Below, one piece after another: positions 1 through 7,942 of a stretch of DNA of 64,000 bases (positions within the stretch are counted from its first letter, which is position 1; every line of letters begins with the position of its first letter). The position numbers and the translations under genes were made by a program. The DNA lies in contig JBKPDY010000031.1 of assembly GCA_046728155.1 (NCBI GenBank), forward strand, positions 1-64,000, read 5' to 3'. Below the pieces are notes generated by a model. The model did no database searches. It saw only the letters and a program-made list of their open reading frames with translations, and had not been told where the DNA came from. This stretch comes from CAWDLX01 sp046728155 (lineage in GTDB: Bacteria; Actinomycetota; Actinomycetes; Mycobacteriales; Micromonosporaceae).

Positions 1-23
1 GTCCAGTGGCGCATCGAAAGAGT

Positions 24-51
24 TTGTCCACAGGCGTTCGTGTTGTCCACA
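24..51 (+). promoter_or_regulatory. Pair of DnaA-box-like sites upstream of the M23 peptidase gene
   Basis: Two exact copies of TTGTCCACA lie at 24-32 and 43-51 in the same orientation, 19 bases apart start to start. This 9-mer is the known actinobacterial DnaA box consensus. The sites lie just upstream of the peptidase gene at the window edge, so more copies may lie further left. A role in DnaA titration or transcription control is inferred; only the sequence match is seen. Confidence 0.45.
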
Positions 52-103
52 GCTCGAGATTCGGGACTGGTGCCTTGCCGCCACCGCCAGGACCCTCATC
101 GGC

Positions 104-838
104 ATGAGGCGATCGCAGACCGGGGCGGCGTTGCTCGCGGCGATGCTGGCGGCCGGGGCTGCCCTGCTCGCGTGGGCGCCGGGTACGGTGGCCGCTGGCG
201 TAGGCCCGTCCGCCGCTCGTTGGCGGTGGCCCTTGGACGGACCGTTTGTGGTGGTACGGGGGTTCGCCCCGCCACCCGAACCGTGGTTGCCGGGTCACCG
301 CGGAGTTGATCTGTCCGGTCGGCCAGGGGTCGTGGTCCGGGCGGCTGGCGCCGGTGTGGTGATCTACGCCGGTCCACTGGCCGGGCGCGGAGTAGTGAGC
401 ATCGGGCACGCAGGCGGGTTGCGGTCAACGTACGAGCCATTAGTGAGCCTGGTCACGGTCGGCGCCCGGATTTTGCCCGGCCAGCCGATCGGGACCCTCC
501 TCGCGGGCCATCCGCAGTGCCCGATCTCGGCGTGCCTGCACTGGGGTCTGCGCCGCGGCGAGGAGTATCTCGATCCGCTTCGGCTGGTCGAACATCCCGT
601 CCTGCGGCTCAAGCCGCTCGTGACCCCGACCATCCCCGCGTCACCGCCGCCACGGCGGCGGCGAGTCGGTCGTAATCGGCAGGCCGGTTGTAGATCTGAG
701 CGCAGATCCGCAGGGCCACACCCTCCGGCCACACGCCGAGGGCGACCTCACAGCCGAATTCGGCGGCGAGCCGGCGCGGAAGGTCGCGGGCCGCCGGTTC
801 GCCCAGTCGCGTCGGCACAGGGATCAGCCGCATGCTGA
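104..838 (+). CDS. M23-family (LytM-like) peptidase, secreted, with a tail overlapping the next gene
   Basis: This is a predicted secreted peptidoglycan endopeptidase-like protein of 244 residues. An arginine start and hydrophobic stretch at about residues 8-31 form a signal peptide. The M23 domain spans about residues 40-160, with the metal-site motif HRGVDLSG and the later CLHWGL that carries the second histidine. Homologues occupy this place next to rpsB in actinomycetes (Rv2891 in M. tuberculosis). The domain should end near the residues LRLKPL at about 620, but the frame runs on for about 70 Arg/Pro-rich residues read antisense to the convergent aminotransferase gene. This tail looks like readthrough after loss of a stop, or a base error. 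The peptidase call is firm; the C-terminus is doubtful. Confidence 0.85.
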   Translation: MRRSQTGAALLAAMLAAGAALLAWAPGTVAAGVGPSAARWRWPLDGPFVVVRGFAPPPEPWLPGHRGVDLSGRPGVVVRAAGAGVVIYAGPLAGRGVVSIGHAGGLRSTYEPLVSLVTVGARILPGQPIGTLLAGHPQCPISACLHWGLRRGEEYLDPLRLVEHPVLRLKPLVTPTIPASPPPRRRRVGRNRQAGCRSERRSAGPHPPATRRGRPHSRIRRRAGAEGRGPPVRPVASAQGSAAC

Positions 839-1805
839 CCGGCCCACTCCCGGCGGGCAGCTCCTCCCGCTTGAACCCGAGAGCGGCCCCGACCACCCGC
901 TGGCCGTACTCGACGAGATCGGTGTTGTGCCGGCGGACACGATCGGCACCGAGCGTGCGAAGGAGGTGCACCCCGGCGGGCGCGGCGAGCCAGGCGGTGT
1001 AGTCCAACGTGCCCGCGAACTCCACCGAGGTCGGGAAGCCGGCCGCATCTTCCCAGGATGCGGCGAGTGGGACGATCCGGCTTCGCCATTGCGGCGCAAC
1101 GACGAACGCGGCCGTCGGTCTTGGGGCGAATGCCCATTTGTGCAGGTTGCCAACCCAGAAGTCGGCGTCGATGGTCGAGACGTCAAGGTCCAGCATGCCG
1201 GGTGCGTGGGCACCGTCCACGAATACGGCGACGCCACGTTCGTGCAGCGCGGCCGCGATCAGCCCGACCGGAAGGAGCCTTGCCGTCGGCGATGTGATGT
1301 GGTCGACGATGACGAGCTTGGTCCGGCCGGGTCGGACGGCGCCGATGATCGCCGCCACGACCTCGTCGTCGGATGCCGCGAGGGGAAGGTGGACCGTCCG
1401 CGCACGCGCTCCCCGGCGGGTGCAGACGGCCTCGACGGCGATCGATGTTGCGCCGTATCCGTGATCAGTGAGCACGATCTCGTCGTCGGGCCCGGGTGCC
1501 ACCGCGTTCAGCACGAGCTGGGTCGCCGCCGTGGCGTTGGGCACCAGGGCAATGCCGTCAGGGTCGGCACCGACGAAGCCGGCCAGATGCCGGCGCGTGT
1601 GCGCGATCCGTTCGTGCAGTCCGCGGGTGAAGAACGCCATCGGGTTGCGGTCCATCTCGTCCCGCAGTCGTTGCTGGGCACGTCGAACCGGGAGGGGGAC
1701 AACGCCGTACCCGCCGTGGTTGAGATAGCTGACCGATGGGTCAAGTGGGAACAGCTCCCGGGTGCGATCCCAGGACACCTCGACACCTTCGACGAACGCG
1801 GGCAT
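609..1805 (-). CDS. Class V PLP-dependent aminotransferase, isopenicillin-N-epimerase-like
   Basis: This is a fold-type I PLP enzyme of 398 residues from the chosen start. It begins with SWDRTRELFPLDPSVSYLNHG, the usual N-terminus of CefD-like or cysteine desulfurase-like proteins. The PLP aspartate and histidine lie in FVDGAHAPG and the Schiff-base lysine in VGNLHKWAF. The open frame extends to 1907, but that start overlaps xerC by about 70 bases. The ATG at 1805 lies 28 bases after the xerC stop and fits the family better. The substrate cannot be told; the family includes epimerases, desulfurases and ergothioneine-type lyases. Its 3' end overlaps the convergent peptidase frame by 230 bases. 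Confidence 0.85.
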   Translation of the reverse strand: MPAFVEGVEVSWDRTRELFPLDPSVSYLNHGGYGVVPLPVRRAQQRLRDEMDRNPMAFFTRGLHERIAHTRRHLAGFVGADPDGIALVPNATAATQLVLNAVAPGPDDEIVLTDHGYGATSIAVEAVCTRRGARARTVHLPLAASDDEVVAAIIGAVRPGRTKLVIVDHITSPTARLLPVGLIAAALHERGVAVFVDGAHAPGMLDLDVSTIDADFWVGNLHKWAFAPRPTAAFVVAPQWRSRIVPLAASWEDAAGFPTSVEFAGTLDYTAWLAAPAGVHLLRTLGADRVRRHNTDLVEYGQRVVGAALGFKREELPAGSGPVSMRLIPVPTRLGEPAARDLPRRLAAEFGCEVALGVWPEGVALRICAQIYNRPADYDRLAAAVAAVTRGWSGSRAA

Positions 1806-1833
1806 GAGGAACGCTACCGCGAGCCGCGACGAG

Positions 1834-2796
1834 TCAACCTGAACGCGGGTCTCCCGCCCGCGGGTGGGCCTGCTCGTAGGCTCGGCGAATGCGTTCGCGC
1901 GACACATGCGTATAGATCTGCGTACTGGCGAGCGAGGCGTGCCCCAATAGCTCCTGGACCGATCGCAGGTCGGCTCCGCCTTCCAACATGTGCGTGGCCG
2001 CCGTGTGGCGCAAGGTGTGCGGCGAGAGGGGCGCCAGCCCGACTGCGGCCGCCCAGTCGGCGACGACCCGGCGCGCCGTCGTCGGGTTCAGGCGGCCTCC
2101 CCGGGCTCCGAGCAGTAAAGCCGATCCACTGTGGACATTTGCCACGCTGGGTCGGCCGCGGCGCAGCCAATCGTCGAGGCACCGCGATGCCGGTACTCCA
2201 AAAGGCACCGTCCGCTCACGGTCTCCCTTGCCACGAACCCGGACCACACGGCGGGAGGCGTCGATGTCGTCGATGTTGAGGCCGCAGAGCTCTGCGACCC
2301 GCAGTCCACTGGCGTAGAGAAGCTCGAGTACGACAGCGTCGCGCACATCGAGCGGATCTCCCCCCTCCCCGGTGCCATACAGGGGCGCGGCGGTCAGCGC
2401 GACCGCCTGATCGACACGCAGGACGTCCGGAAGGCTCCGCTGAGGTTTCGGACTGGCGAGGGTAGCGCCGACATCTCGGCACAACAGTCCCTCGCGCCGG
2501 GCCCAGGCGGTGAAGGTCCGGGCCGCCGCAGCATGCCTGGCCAGCGACGCCCGAGCCGCGCCCGCCGACCGGAGTCGAGCCAACCAGCTTCGGAGGATGG
2601 CAACCGTGAGTCCGGCCGGTTCCTGGACTCCCATCCGAACTGCGTGATCAAGCAGGCTGGTGATGTCCGCGGCGTACGCCCGGACAGTATGCGGTGATCG
2701 GTTACGTTCCGCGGCCAGGTGCCGGCTGAACGCGTCGAGCGCGGCCGCCATCTCCTCCGGCAGCACAGCGCGGGTGGCCCGGGTGTCTCGACGCAT
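1834..2796 (-). CDS. xerC: Tyrosine recombinase XerC
   Basis: This is a chromosome dimer resolution recombinase acting with XerD at dif and FtsK. It has 320 residues. The N-terminal SAM-like DNA-binding domain covers about residues 15-105 and the catalytic domain about 120-310. All active-site residues are visible: Arg166 in ASGLRVAEL, Lys190 in VRGKGDRER, His260 and Arg263 in HTLRHTAATH, His286 in LLGHAS, and the nucleophile Tyr295 in QIYTHVS. It lies between dprA and the rpsB region as in M. tuberculosis (Rv2894c). The location in this core block argues for the housekeeping XerC and against a mobile-element integrase. Confidence 0.96.
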   Translation of the reverse strand: MRRDTRATRAVLPEEMAAALDAFSRHLAAERNRSPHTVRAYAADITSLLDHAVRMGVQEPAGLTVAILRSWLARLRSAGAARASLARHAAAARTFTAWARREGLLCRDVGATLASPKPQRSLPDVLRVDQAVALTAAPLYGTGEGGDPLDVRDAVVLELLYASGLRVAELCGLNIDDIDASRRVVRVRGKGDRERTVPFGVPASRCLDDWLRRGRPSVANVHSGSALLLGARGGRLNPTTARRVVADWAAAVGLAPLSPHTLRHTAATHMLEGGADLRSVQELLGHASLASTQIYTHVSRERIRRAYEQAHPRAGDPRSG

Positions 2797-3028
2797 GTCC
2801 GAACCGTGCGTCTGACGGGTTGTGTCGTCAAGCCAACGCGCGGCGGCACAAGTCGACGGGGATGACGGCCGTGGTCATTCCTGGGCGAGAGGGAGTCGTC
2901 GGCCGAAGCCAGCCCCTGACTGTCGCGTCGAGCCCCGGGGGAACCAGGAGTCGGGCGACCATGACCGAAACGATCTCCACGTTGGCCCGAGCCGGGTGGA
3001 TCCACATAGGACCCGCGCGGCGGCCAGC
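2797..3028. other. Intergenic gap between the phosphotransferase-like gene and xerC
   Basis: These 232 bases hold only weak open frames with poor codon structure. I see no RNA gene, no T-run terminator and no clear repeat. It must contain the 5' region of xerC, but no convincing promoter was recognised. Confidence 0.4.
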
Positions 3029-4306
3029 TCAGCGCCGGCTCGAGTCGGCCGCGGCGAACTCGGCGGCCTTCGCGAGGCATCGGGGCGGGTCGCCGGCATG
3101 ATATGGATACTCCGAAGGTTCGATGTTGGCCAGGAACCCCGCGTAGACCGCCGCGTCGCGAAGGGCGGCCACGGGCTTGAGCAGCCTTACGGCGCGGGCT
3201 GGATCGCTGCCGGGGATGTCGGCGCGCCAGCGGTCGGCCCATCGGGCGATCACCGCCGCAGCCTCGTTCTCGGCCAGAGCCTCGGTCAACCGCAGGATGT
3301 CGAAGCCCGGATGCCCGACGAAGGCGTCGCCCCAATCGATGATCACGTTGCCGCCACCCGGCTCCGCGCGCACGTTACCGGGATGAAGATCGCCGTGTAC
3401 CAGGGTGGCTGGAAGCCCGCAGGCCGCCACCGCGGCGAGACGGTCATCCAGGGTCGCGACGAGTTCGTCGAGTATCGAGTCGGTTCGGCGGGCATCTTCG
3501 GCGACCGCTTCGAGCATTGGCCGCAGAGCGGGGAAGCGCCGGTCCGGCAGGCCCGCGCAGAGCAGATCGTCCACATGCGACGCCGCCAACGCCTGGACGG
3601 GGTGCAGACCCAGCGCGATCGACTGGCAAACCGCGAGCCCGGCGCCGAAGAGGTCCTGGCCCGGGATGTCCTCCAGCAGCATCCGGCGACTGTCGCTGGC
3701 GACCAGCACCGGAAATCTCGCGCCATGACCGCTCGCGCCCAACCATCTGAGTACGGCTGGCTCGTGGCCGAAGAAGTCCGGCACCTCTTTGATCCACAGT
3801 GGACCTTTGGCGGTAGCGAGGCGCCAGATCGCGGAGAGGTTCCAGGTGCGAGTCTGCTCCACCTCCAGCACGGGGCCGCGTCCGGAAGCCGCGACGGCCT
3901 CTTCAGCCCAGCGCAGGGTGGCCGCGGGACCGCCGGGCCGGGCGAATGCCGCCCGCCGCGGGTGGTCGGCGAGATCCACGGCACCGAGACCCGCGGCACC
4001 GAGACCCGCGGCACCGAGGCCCACGGCTACGGATTCAGCGGCACACGACGTCAGCCCGGTGAGCCCATCCGTGGAATCTGCCGTCTGGGCCAGATAGGTG
4101 ACGCTGCCTCCGGGCGGGTCCTGCGACCCCGACAGCACTCGCAACACCTGGATGTCGAGCCCATGCCGGTCGCGGACGGCCCGGTTGACCTCGGCCACCT
4201 CGGGCCACCACGGGATCGTCACGGAGACCGGCGGCAGCGCGCCGACGAGCACGCCGGCGGCGTCGACGAGGACGACGGTGACGCGACGGGACACGGCCGA
4301 GCACAC
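3029..4306 (-). CDS. APH-family (aminoglycoside phosphotransferase-like) protein with an extra N-terminal domain
   Basis: This is a 425-residue kinase-like protein. The C-terminal two thirds, from about residue 140, form an APH/choline-kinase fold. Its Brenner motif is LVHGDLHPGNV and the metal motif is IIDWGDAFVGHPG, so the catalytic Asp and metal Asp are intact. The first 85 or so residues resemble a shortened NUDIX fold (TVVLVDAAGVLVGALP) but no Nudix box is present. An Ala/Gly/Leu linker is encoded by a 15-bp tandem repeat. The start is GTG at 4306; a second GTG at 4294 is equally possible. The gene stands between dprA and xerC, where M. tuberculosis has viuB. The substrate is unknown and resistance to antibiotics should not be assumed. 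Confidence 0.8.
   Translation of the reverse strand: MCSAVSRRVTVVLVDAAGVLVGALPPVSVTIPWWPEVAEVNRAVRDRHGLDIQVLRVLSGSQDPPGGSVTYLAQTADSTDGLTGLTSCAAESVAVGLGAAGLGAAGLGAVDLADHPRRAAFARPGGPAATLRWAEEAVAASGRGPVLEVEQTRTWNLSAIWRLATAKGPLWIKEVPDFFGHEPAVLRWLGASGHGARFPVLVASDSRRMLLEDIPGQDLFGAGLAVCQSIALGLHPVQALAASHVDDLLCAGLPDRRFPALRPMLEAVAEDARRTDSILDELVATLDDRLAAVAACGLPATLVHGDLHPGNVRAEPGGGNVIIDWGDAFVGHPGFDILRLTEALAENEAAAVIARWADRWRADIPGSDPARAVRLLKPVAALRDAAVYAGFLANIEPSEYPYHAGDPPRCLAKAAEFAAADSSRR
3977..4021 (-). repeat. Three 15-bp tandem units inside the APH-like gene
   Basis: Three near-identical 15-bp units (core CGCGGCACCGAGACC) run from 3977 to 4021, in frame. They encode the repeated linker GLGAA in the protein. 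Unit number is a multiple of five codons, so slippage would change linker length without a frameshift. Confidence 0.85.
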
Positions 4307-4363
4307 TAGGCGAACCGTGCCGTCAGGGCCACTGTGTTTCAGCGCCGGTGATCGGTGGGTCCG

Positions 4364-5551
4364 TCACCGACGCCGACGGCGAGGTGCCGCATCACTGGCC
4401 CGCGCCAGTCGGTATCCGGACCCGTCCGGCACGACGAAACCGGCCAGGCACAGCTCGGGGAGGGATCGGCGGGCGTCGCGTCCGGCCAGTCCGACCGCGG
4501 CCGCGATCTGCTCCGCGGTCTGGATCTTGCGCGGCCGGACGCCGTCGAGTACGCGCGCCTGAATCGTGGAGAGCACATCGTGGGAGCGGGCCGGCGCATG
4601 GATCGGCGGTGCGAGGTCCAGACCGATCCGGCCGACGGCCTCAATCACCTGCGCCGGCGTGGCGACGAGGGTCGCGCCATCGCGGAGCGCCTCGTGGCAG
4701 CCCACGGAAGCGGCCGACGTGACAGGCCCCGGCACGGCGAGATACATCCGGTTGAGGTCGCGAGCCCGGTTGAGAGTGAACCGGGCGCCGCTGCGCGCGT
4801 GGGCCTCCACCATGACGGTCCCGACCGTGGCGGCGGCGATGACCCGGTTGCGGATGAGGAACCTGAACCGGTGCGGGTCCGCGCCCGGCGGCCACTCGCT
4901 GATGAGGAGGCCTGACTCGCCGATCCGGTCGAGGAGGCCGGAGTGGCTGAGCGGGTATGGCCGGTCGATCCCGCAGGCGAGCACCGCGATCGTGCAGCCC
5001 GATGCCGCTAGCGCCCCGCGATGGGCGGCAGCGTCGATGCCGAACGCACCGCCGGAGACGACGGTCCACCCGCGCTCGGCCAGACCGTAACCCAACTCCT
5101 GGCCGACGTGTTCGCCGTACGAGGTACTGGCCCGGGCGCCGACGACAGCCACCGACCGCTCGCATGCCTGCGCCAGCGGCCACCCTCCCCGGACCCAGAT
5201 GCAGTGCGGCGGATAGGTATCGCGCCGGATCGGATCCGGGACATCCTGACTGATGTAGACCAGATCCTCGAGCGTTGCCGGGTACTCGTCGTCCTCCGGC
5301 GTGACGATGCGGACACCGAGCCGCTCGGCCCGTTCGAGCGCCCGCTCGGCCAACTCGTACGGGTCTGCAGTGGACAGGCGGGCGGCCGTGGCCTCCACCA
5401 GCTTCTTGGTCGCCATCCCTCGACGCAGCCGCCGCAAGGCTTCGACCGGACCGTGCCGCCGGGTCAGCTCGCCCAGGTCACGGCTGCCCGGTTCGGCCAG
5501 GTGCCCGAAGGCCACCCTGCTCAGCCGTACCCGCCATGGGTCCGCGGTCAT
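4364..5551 (-). CDS. dprA: DNA-processing protein DprA
   Basis: This is a Rossmann-fold single-stranded DNA-binding protein that loads RecA during transformation in competent species. It has 395 residues. The core is recognisable by SVAVVGARASTSYG, VVSGGAFGIDAAAHRGAL, and the FRFLIRNRVIA segment. The C-terminal 60 residues form the winged-helix domain common in DprA. The ATG at 5551 overlaps the comM stop by four bases (ATGA), so dprA and comM are probably co-translated. An arginine-rich end (PRRRRR) closes the protein. Most actinomycetes keep dprA without known competence, so its role here may be recombination related. Confidence 0.95.
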   Translation of the reverse strand: MTADPWRVRLSRVAFGHLAEPGSRDLGELTRRHGPVEALRRLRRGMATKKLVEATAARLSTADPYELAERALERAERLGVRIVTPEDDEYPATLEDLVYISQDVPDPIRRDTYPPHCIWVRGGWPLAQACERSVAVVGARASTSYGEHVGQELGYGLAERGWTVVSGGAFGIDAAAHRGALAASGCTIAVLACGIDRPYPLSHSGLLDRIGESGLLISEWPPGADPHRFRFLIRNRVIAAATVGTVMVEAHARSGARFTLNRARDLNRMYLAVPGPVTSAASVGCHEALRDGATLVATPAQVIEAVGRIGLDLAPPIHAPARSHDVLSTIQARVLDGVRPRKIQTAEQIAAAVGLAGRDARRSLPELCLAGFVVPDGSGYRLARASDAAPRRRRR

Positions 5552-7080
5552 CGGAACGCACCGCCACGAAGCTCCATCGCCTCGGCGATGTCGTCGGCGG
5601 TGGGACTGATCCGGCCGTCAAGGTCCACAATGGACCACGCGATTCGTAGCACCCGGTCGTACCCCCGCGCGGTGAGCCAACCGGAGTCGAGAGACCGGGT
5701 CAGGGTCGCGATCGCCGCCCGCGAGGGCCGGTAGGGCGGTCGCCGGAGTACGTGGCCGGGCACGTCGCCGTTGGTCTGGTGAGACAAGGCCGCCCAGCGA
5801 TGCGCGGCGGCGGCCCGCGCGCCGACGACGCGGACGAGCACACTGGCCGACGGCTCCGCGCGGACACCGTCGTCGAGCAGCGCGGCCGCGCCGACCGGAT
5901 TGAGCGTCACGCGCAGGTCGACCCGGTCGATCAGCGGACCGGAGAGCCGGGCCAGATAACGCCGTCGCGTCCTTGGGGAGCATTCGCAGTCGGCGTCGGA
6001 GCGCGACCCGCACGGGCACGGATTGGCGGCCAGGACGAGCTGGATCGCGGCCGGGTAGCAGGTGATCCCGTTGGCCCGGGCGAGCGTGACGGTGCCCTCC
6101 TCGAGCGGCTGGCGAAGTCCATCGAGGACGGCCGGGCCGAAGAGCGGCGCCTCGTCGAGGAAGAGCACGCCCCGATGGGCCAGCGAGAGCGCGCCCGGAC
6201 GGGCGATGCCGCTACCCCCGCCGACGAGAGCGGCCACCGACGCGGTGTGGTGCGGCGCTTGAAAGGGCGGCATCCGGATCAGTCGCGGCGCTGGTGGCAG
6301 CATTCCCGCGATCGAGTGGATGGCGGTCACCTCCAAGGCCGCCTCGTCGTCCAGTGGCGGCAGGATGGACGGGAGGCGGCGCGCCAGCATGGTCTTGCCG
6401 GCCCCCGGTGGCCCGAAGAGGGCGAGGTGATGTCCGCCCGCGGCGGCGAGCTCCAGCGCGAACCGCCCGCGTTGCTGGCCGACCACGTCGGCGAGGTCGG
6501 GGGCCGCATCCGCCGTCGACCCGAGCGCACGGGAATCCACTGTCGAGGGTGCTTCGGGTAGTCGGGCGACGCCACGGGCGACATCGATGACCTGCCGGAG
6601 GGTCTCCGCCGGCCGGACGCCCACGCCGGGCACGAGCCCGGCCTCGGCGGCGTTGGCCATCGGTACCACGACGCGCTCGAGCCCGGCCCGCGCGGCGGCG
6701 AGCACCATCGGCAGGACGCCGCGGACGGGCCGGACCCGGCCGTCGAGACCGAGTTCACCGATGAACGTCGCCGCCTCGAGACCTCCGTACGGCAGCAGTC
6801 CGGCCGCGGCAAGGAGAACTGCCGCGATGGCGAGATCGAAGCCGGACCCGCGCTTCGGGAGGTCCGCGGGGAGCAGGTTCACGGTGATCCGACGCTGGGG
6901 CCACGCTTCGCCGGAGTTGACCACCGCTGCCCGGACGCGGTCGCGGGCCTCGTGGAGTGAGGCGTCTGGCAACCCCGATAGCACCAGCGCCGGCAGCCCG
7001 GCGGCGACGTGAGCCTCGACCGTGACCGGGTGACCGGCCAGCCCGACGAGCCCGATCGCCCGGGTCCGCGCGTACCCCAT
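5548..7080 (-). CDS. comM: YifB/ComM family AAA+ ATPase (Mg-chelatase-like)
   Basis: This is a hexameric helicase-like ATPase that promotes branch migration in transformation in Gram-negative bacteria. The N-terminal ChlI-like domain covers residues 1-170. The AAA+ module has Walker A GPPGAGKTMLARRLP and Walker B GVLFLDEAP, and the C-terminal Mg_chelatase_C domain follows, with a CPCG motif. The frame opens at a TTG (7116), but family members start MGYARTR-like, so the ATG at 7080 is chosen (510 residues). Downstream dprA overlaps by four bases. Upstream lie DnaA-box-like sites. The order yraN-comM-dprA is the standard cluster. Confidence 0.93.
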   Translation of the reverse strand: MGYARTRAIGLVGLAGHPVTVEAHVAAGLPALVLSGLPDASLHEARDRVRAAVVNSGEAWPQRRITVNLLPADLPKRGSGFDLAIAAVLLAAAGLLPYGGLEAATFIGELGLDGRVRPVRGVLPMVLAAARAGLERVVVPMANAAEAGLVPGVGVRPAETLRQVIDVARGVARLPEAPSTVDSRALGSTADAAPDLADVVGQQRGRFALELAAAGGHHLALFGPPGAGKTMLARRLPSILPPLDDEAALEVTAIHSIAGMLPPAPRLIRMPPFQAPHHTASVAALVGGGSGIARPGALSLAHRGVLFLDEAPLFGPAVLDGLRQPLEEGTVTLARANGITCYPAAIQLVLAANPCPCGSRSDADCECSPRTRRRYLARLSGPLIDRVDLRVTLNPVGAAALLDDGVRAEPSASVLVRVVGARAAAAHRWAALSHQTNGDVPGHVLRRPPYRPSRAAIATLTRSLDSGWLTARGYDRVLRIAWSIVDLDGRISPTADDIAEAMELRGGAFR

Positions 7081-7132
7081 GGCGTCCACGGTCGAGCGCA
7101 CGTACACCGACGGCAAGACCCAGGAAGTCTCC

Positions 7133-7160
7133 TGTGGACAGACAGGTCCCCTGTGGACAA
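7133..7160 (-). promoter_or_regulatory. Pair of DnaA-box-like sites upstream of comM
   Basis: TGTGGACAG (8 of 9) at 7133-7141 and TGTGGACAA (exact, reverse orientation) at 7152-7160 are again 19 bases apart, the same spacing as the pair at 24 and 43. They lie between yraN and comM. Binding by DnaA is inferred from the consensus only. Confidence 0.4.
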
Positions 7161-7197
7161 CCGCCAGAGCGGCGGGATGATCTGCTATGTACCCGAC

Positions 7198-7557
7198 TCA
7201 GAAGGCTCCGCGGAGGTGGTCGACAGTGGCCGCGCCGGAGCGCTGGGGACAGACGCTGACCACGTCGAACCGCACCCCACCCCGCACCCCGGGATGCTCG
7301 GCGAGCCACCTCGCGGCAAGAGCCCGCAACCGCCGTACCTTCGCCGCCGTCACCGCCTCGACCGGCGCCCCGAACGCCTCCGACCGCCGGGTCTTCACCT
7401 CACAGAAGACGATCGTGTTTCCGTCCCGGGCGACGATGTCGAGTTCGCCGGTGGGGCAGCGCCAGTTGCGGTCCAGGATGACGAGTCCGGAGTCGATCAG
7501 CAGCCTGGCAGCGACCCGCTCGCCGTACCCGCCGACGGCGTCCTTGGCGCGGGGCAT
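7198..7557 (-). CDS. yraN: YraN/UPF0102 family nuclease-like protein
   Basis: This is a 119-residue member of UPF0102. The PD-(D/E)XK nuclease-like core is present: GERVAARLL at the N-terminus, then GELDIVARDG and FCEVKTRRS, giving the E, D and ExK residues of the fold. The family's biochemical role is not settled, though a Holliday-junction-resolvase-type fold is accepted. It sits upstream of comM and dprA, as in M. tuberculosis (Rv2898c). Start is ATG at 7557; the gap to the DUF2469 stop is about 60 bases and holds another DnaA-box-like site. Confidence 0.93.
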   Translation of the reverse strand: MPRAKDAVGGYGERVAARLLIDSGLVILDRNWRCPTGELDIVARDGNTIVFCEVKTRRSEAFGAPVEAVTAAKVRRLRALAARWLAEHPGVRGGVRFDVVSVCPQRSGAATVDHLRGAF

Positions 7558-7607
7558 GGCTCAACATTGATGGATGCCGGCAGGCCGGTCCACCCGGCGG
7601 GTCAGTC

Positions 7608-7616
7608 TGTGGACAA
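7608..7616 (-). promoter_or_regulatory. Single DnaA-box-like site
   Basis: TGTGGACAA is an exact reverse-orientation match to the actinobacterial DnaA box, located between DUF2469 and yraN. It is the fourth exact copy in the first 7.7 kb. Function is inferred. Confidence 0.35.
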
Positions 7617-7618
7617 CC

Positions 7619-7942
7619 TCAACTGCCGAAGCCGCCTTCGGTCGGAAGCGAAATGTCGGGCTTCTCGAGCTCCTCGACGTTCACGTCTTTGAACGTCATG
7701 ACCCGTACATTCTTCACGAACCGCGCAGGGCGGTACATATCCCACACCCACGCATCGTGCATCTCGACCTCGAAGTAGACCTCGCCGTCGACGTTGCGGA
7801 CGTGCAGGTCGACCTGGTTGGCGAGGTAGAACCTGCGCTCTGTCTCCACGACGTACGAGAACTGGCGGACGATATCGCGGTACTCCCGATAGAGCTGGAG
7901 CTCCATCTCGGTCTCGTACTTTTCGAGATCTTCGGTACTCAT
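7619..7942 (-). CDS. DUF2469 protein
   Basis: This is a 107-residue acidic protein of the actinobacterial family DUF2469 (Rv2901c in M. tuberculosis). It begins MSTEDLEKYETEMELQLYRE and carries the conserved YVVETERRFYLAN segment and DAWVWDMYRPARF. No signal peptide or membrane segment is visible, so it is probably cytoplasmic. Function is unknown. Its start overlaps the rnhB stop by four bases, so it is translated from the rnhB message. The constant pairing with rnhB is the only clue to role. Confidence 0.93.
   Translation of the reverse strand: MSTEDLEKYETEMELQLYREYRDIVRQFSYVVETERRFYLANQVDLHVRNVDGEVYFEVEMHDAWVWDMYRPARFVKNVRVMTFKDVNVEELEKPDISLPTEGGFGS

Noticed and set aside
1834..2796. Integrase of a mobile element
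   Set aside because: The recombinase sits at the normal xerC locus with full core neighbours; no att sites or mobile genes are nearby.
2822..4309. 495-residue plus-strand open frame over the APH-like gene
   Set aside because: It is antisense to a gene with clear APH motifs, and its translation has no family pattern.
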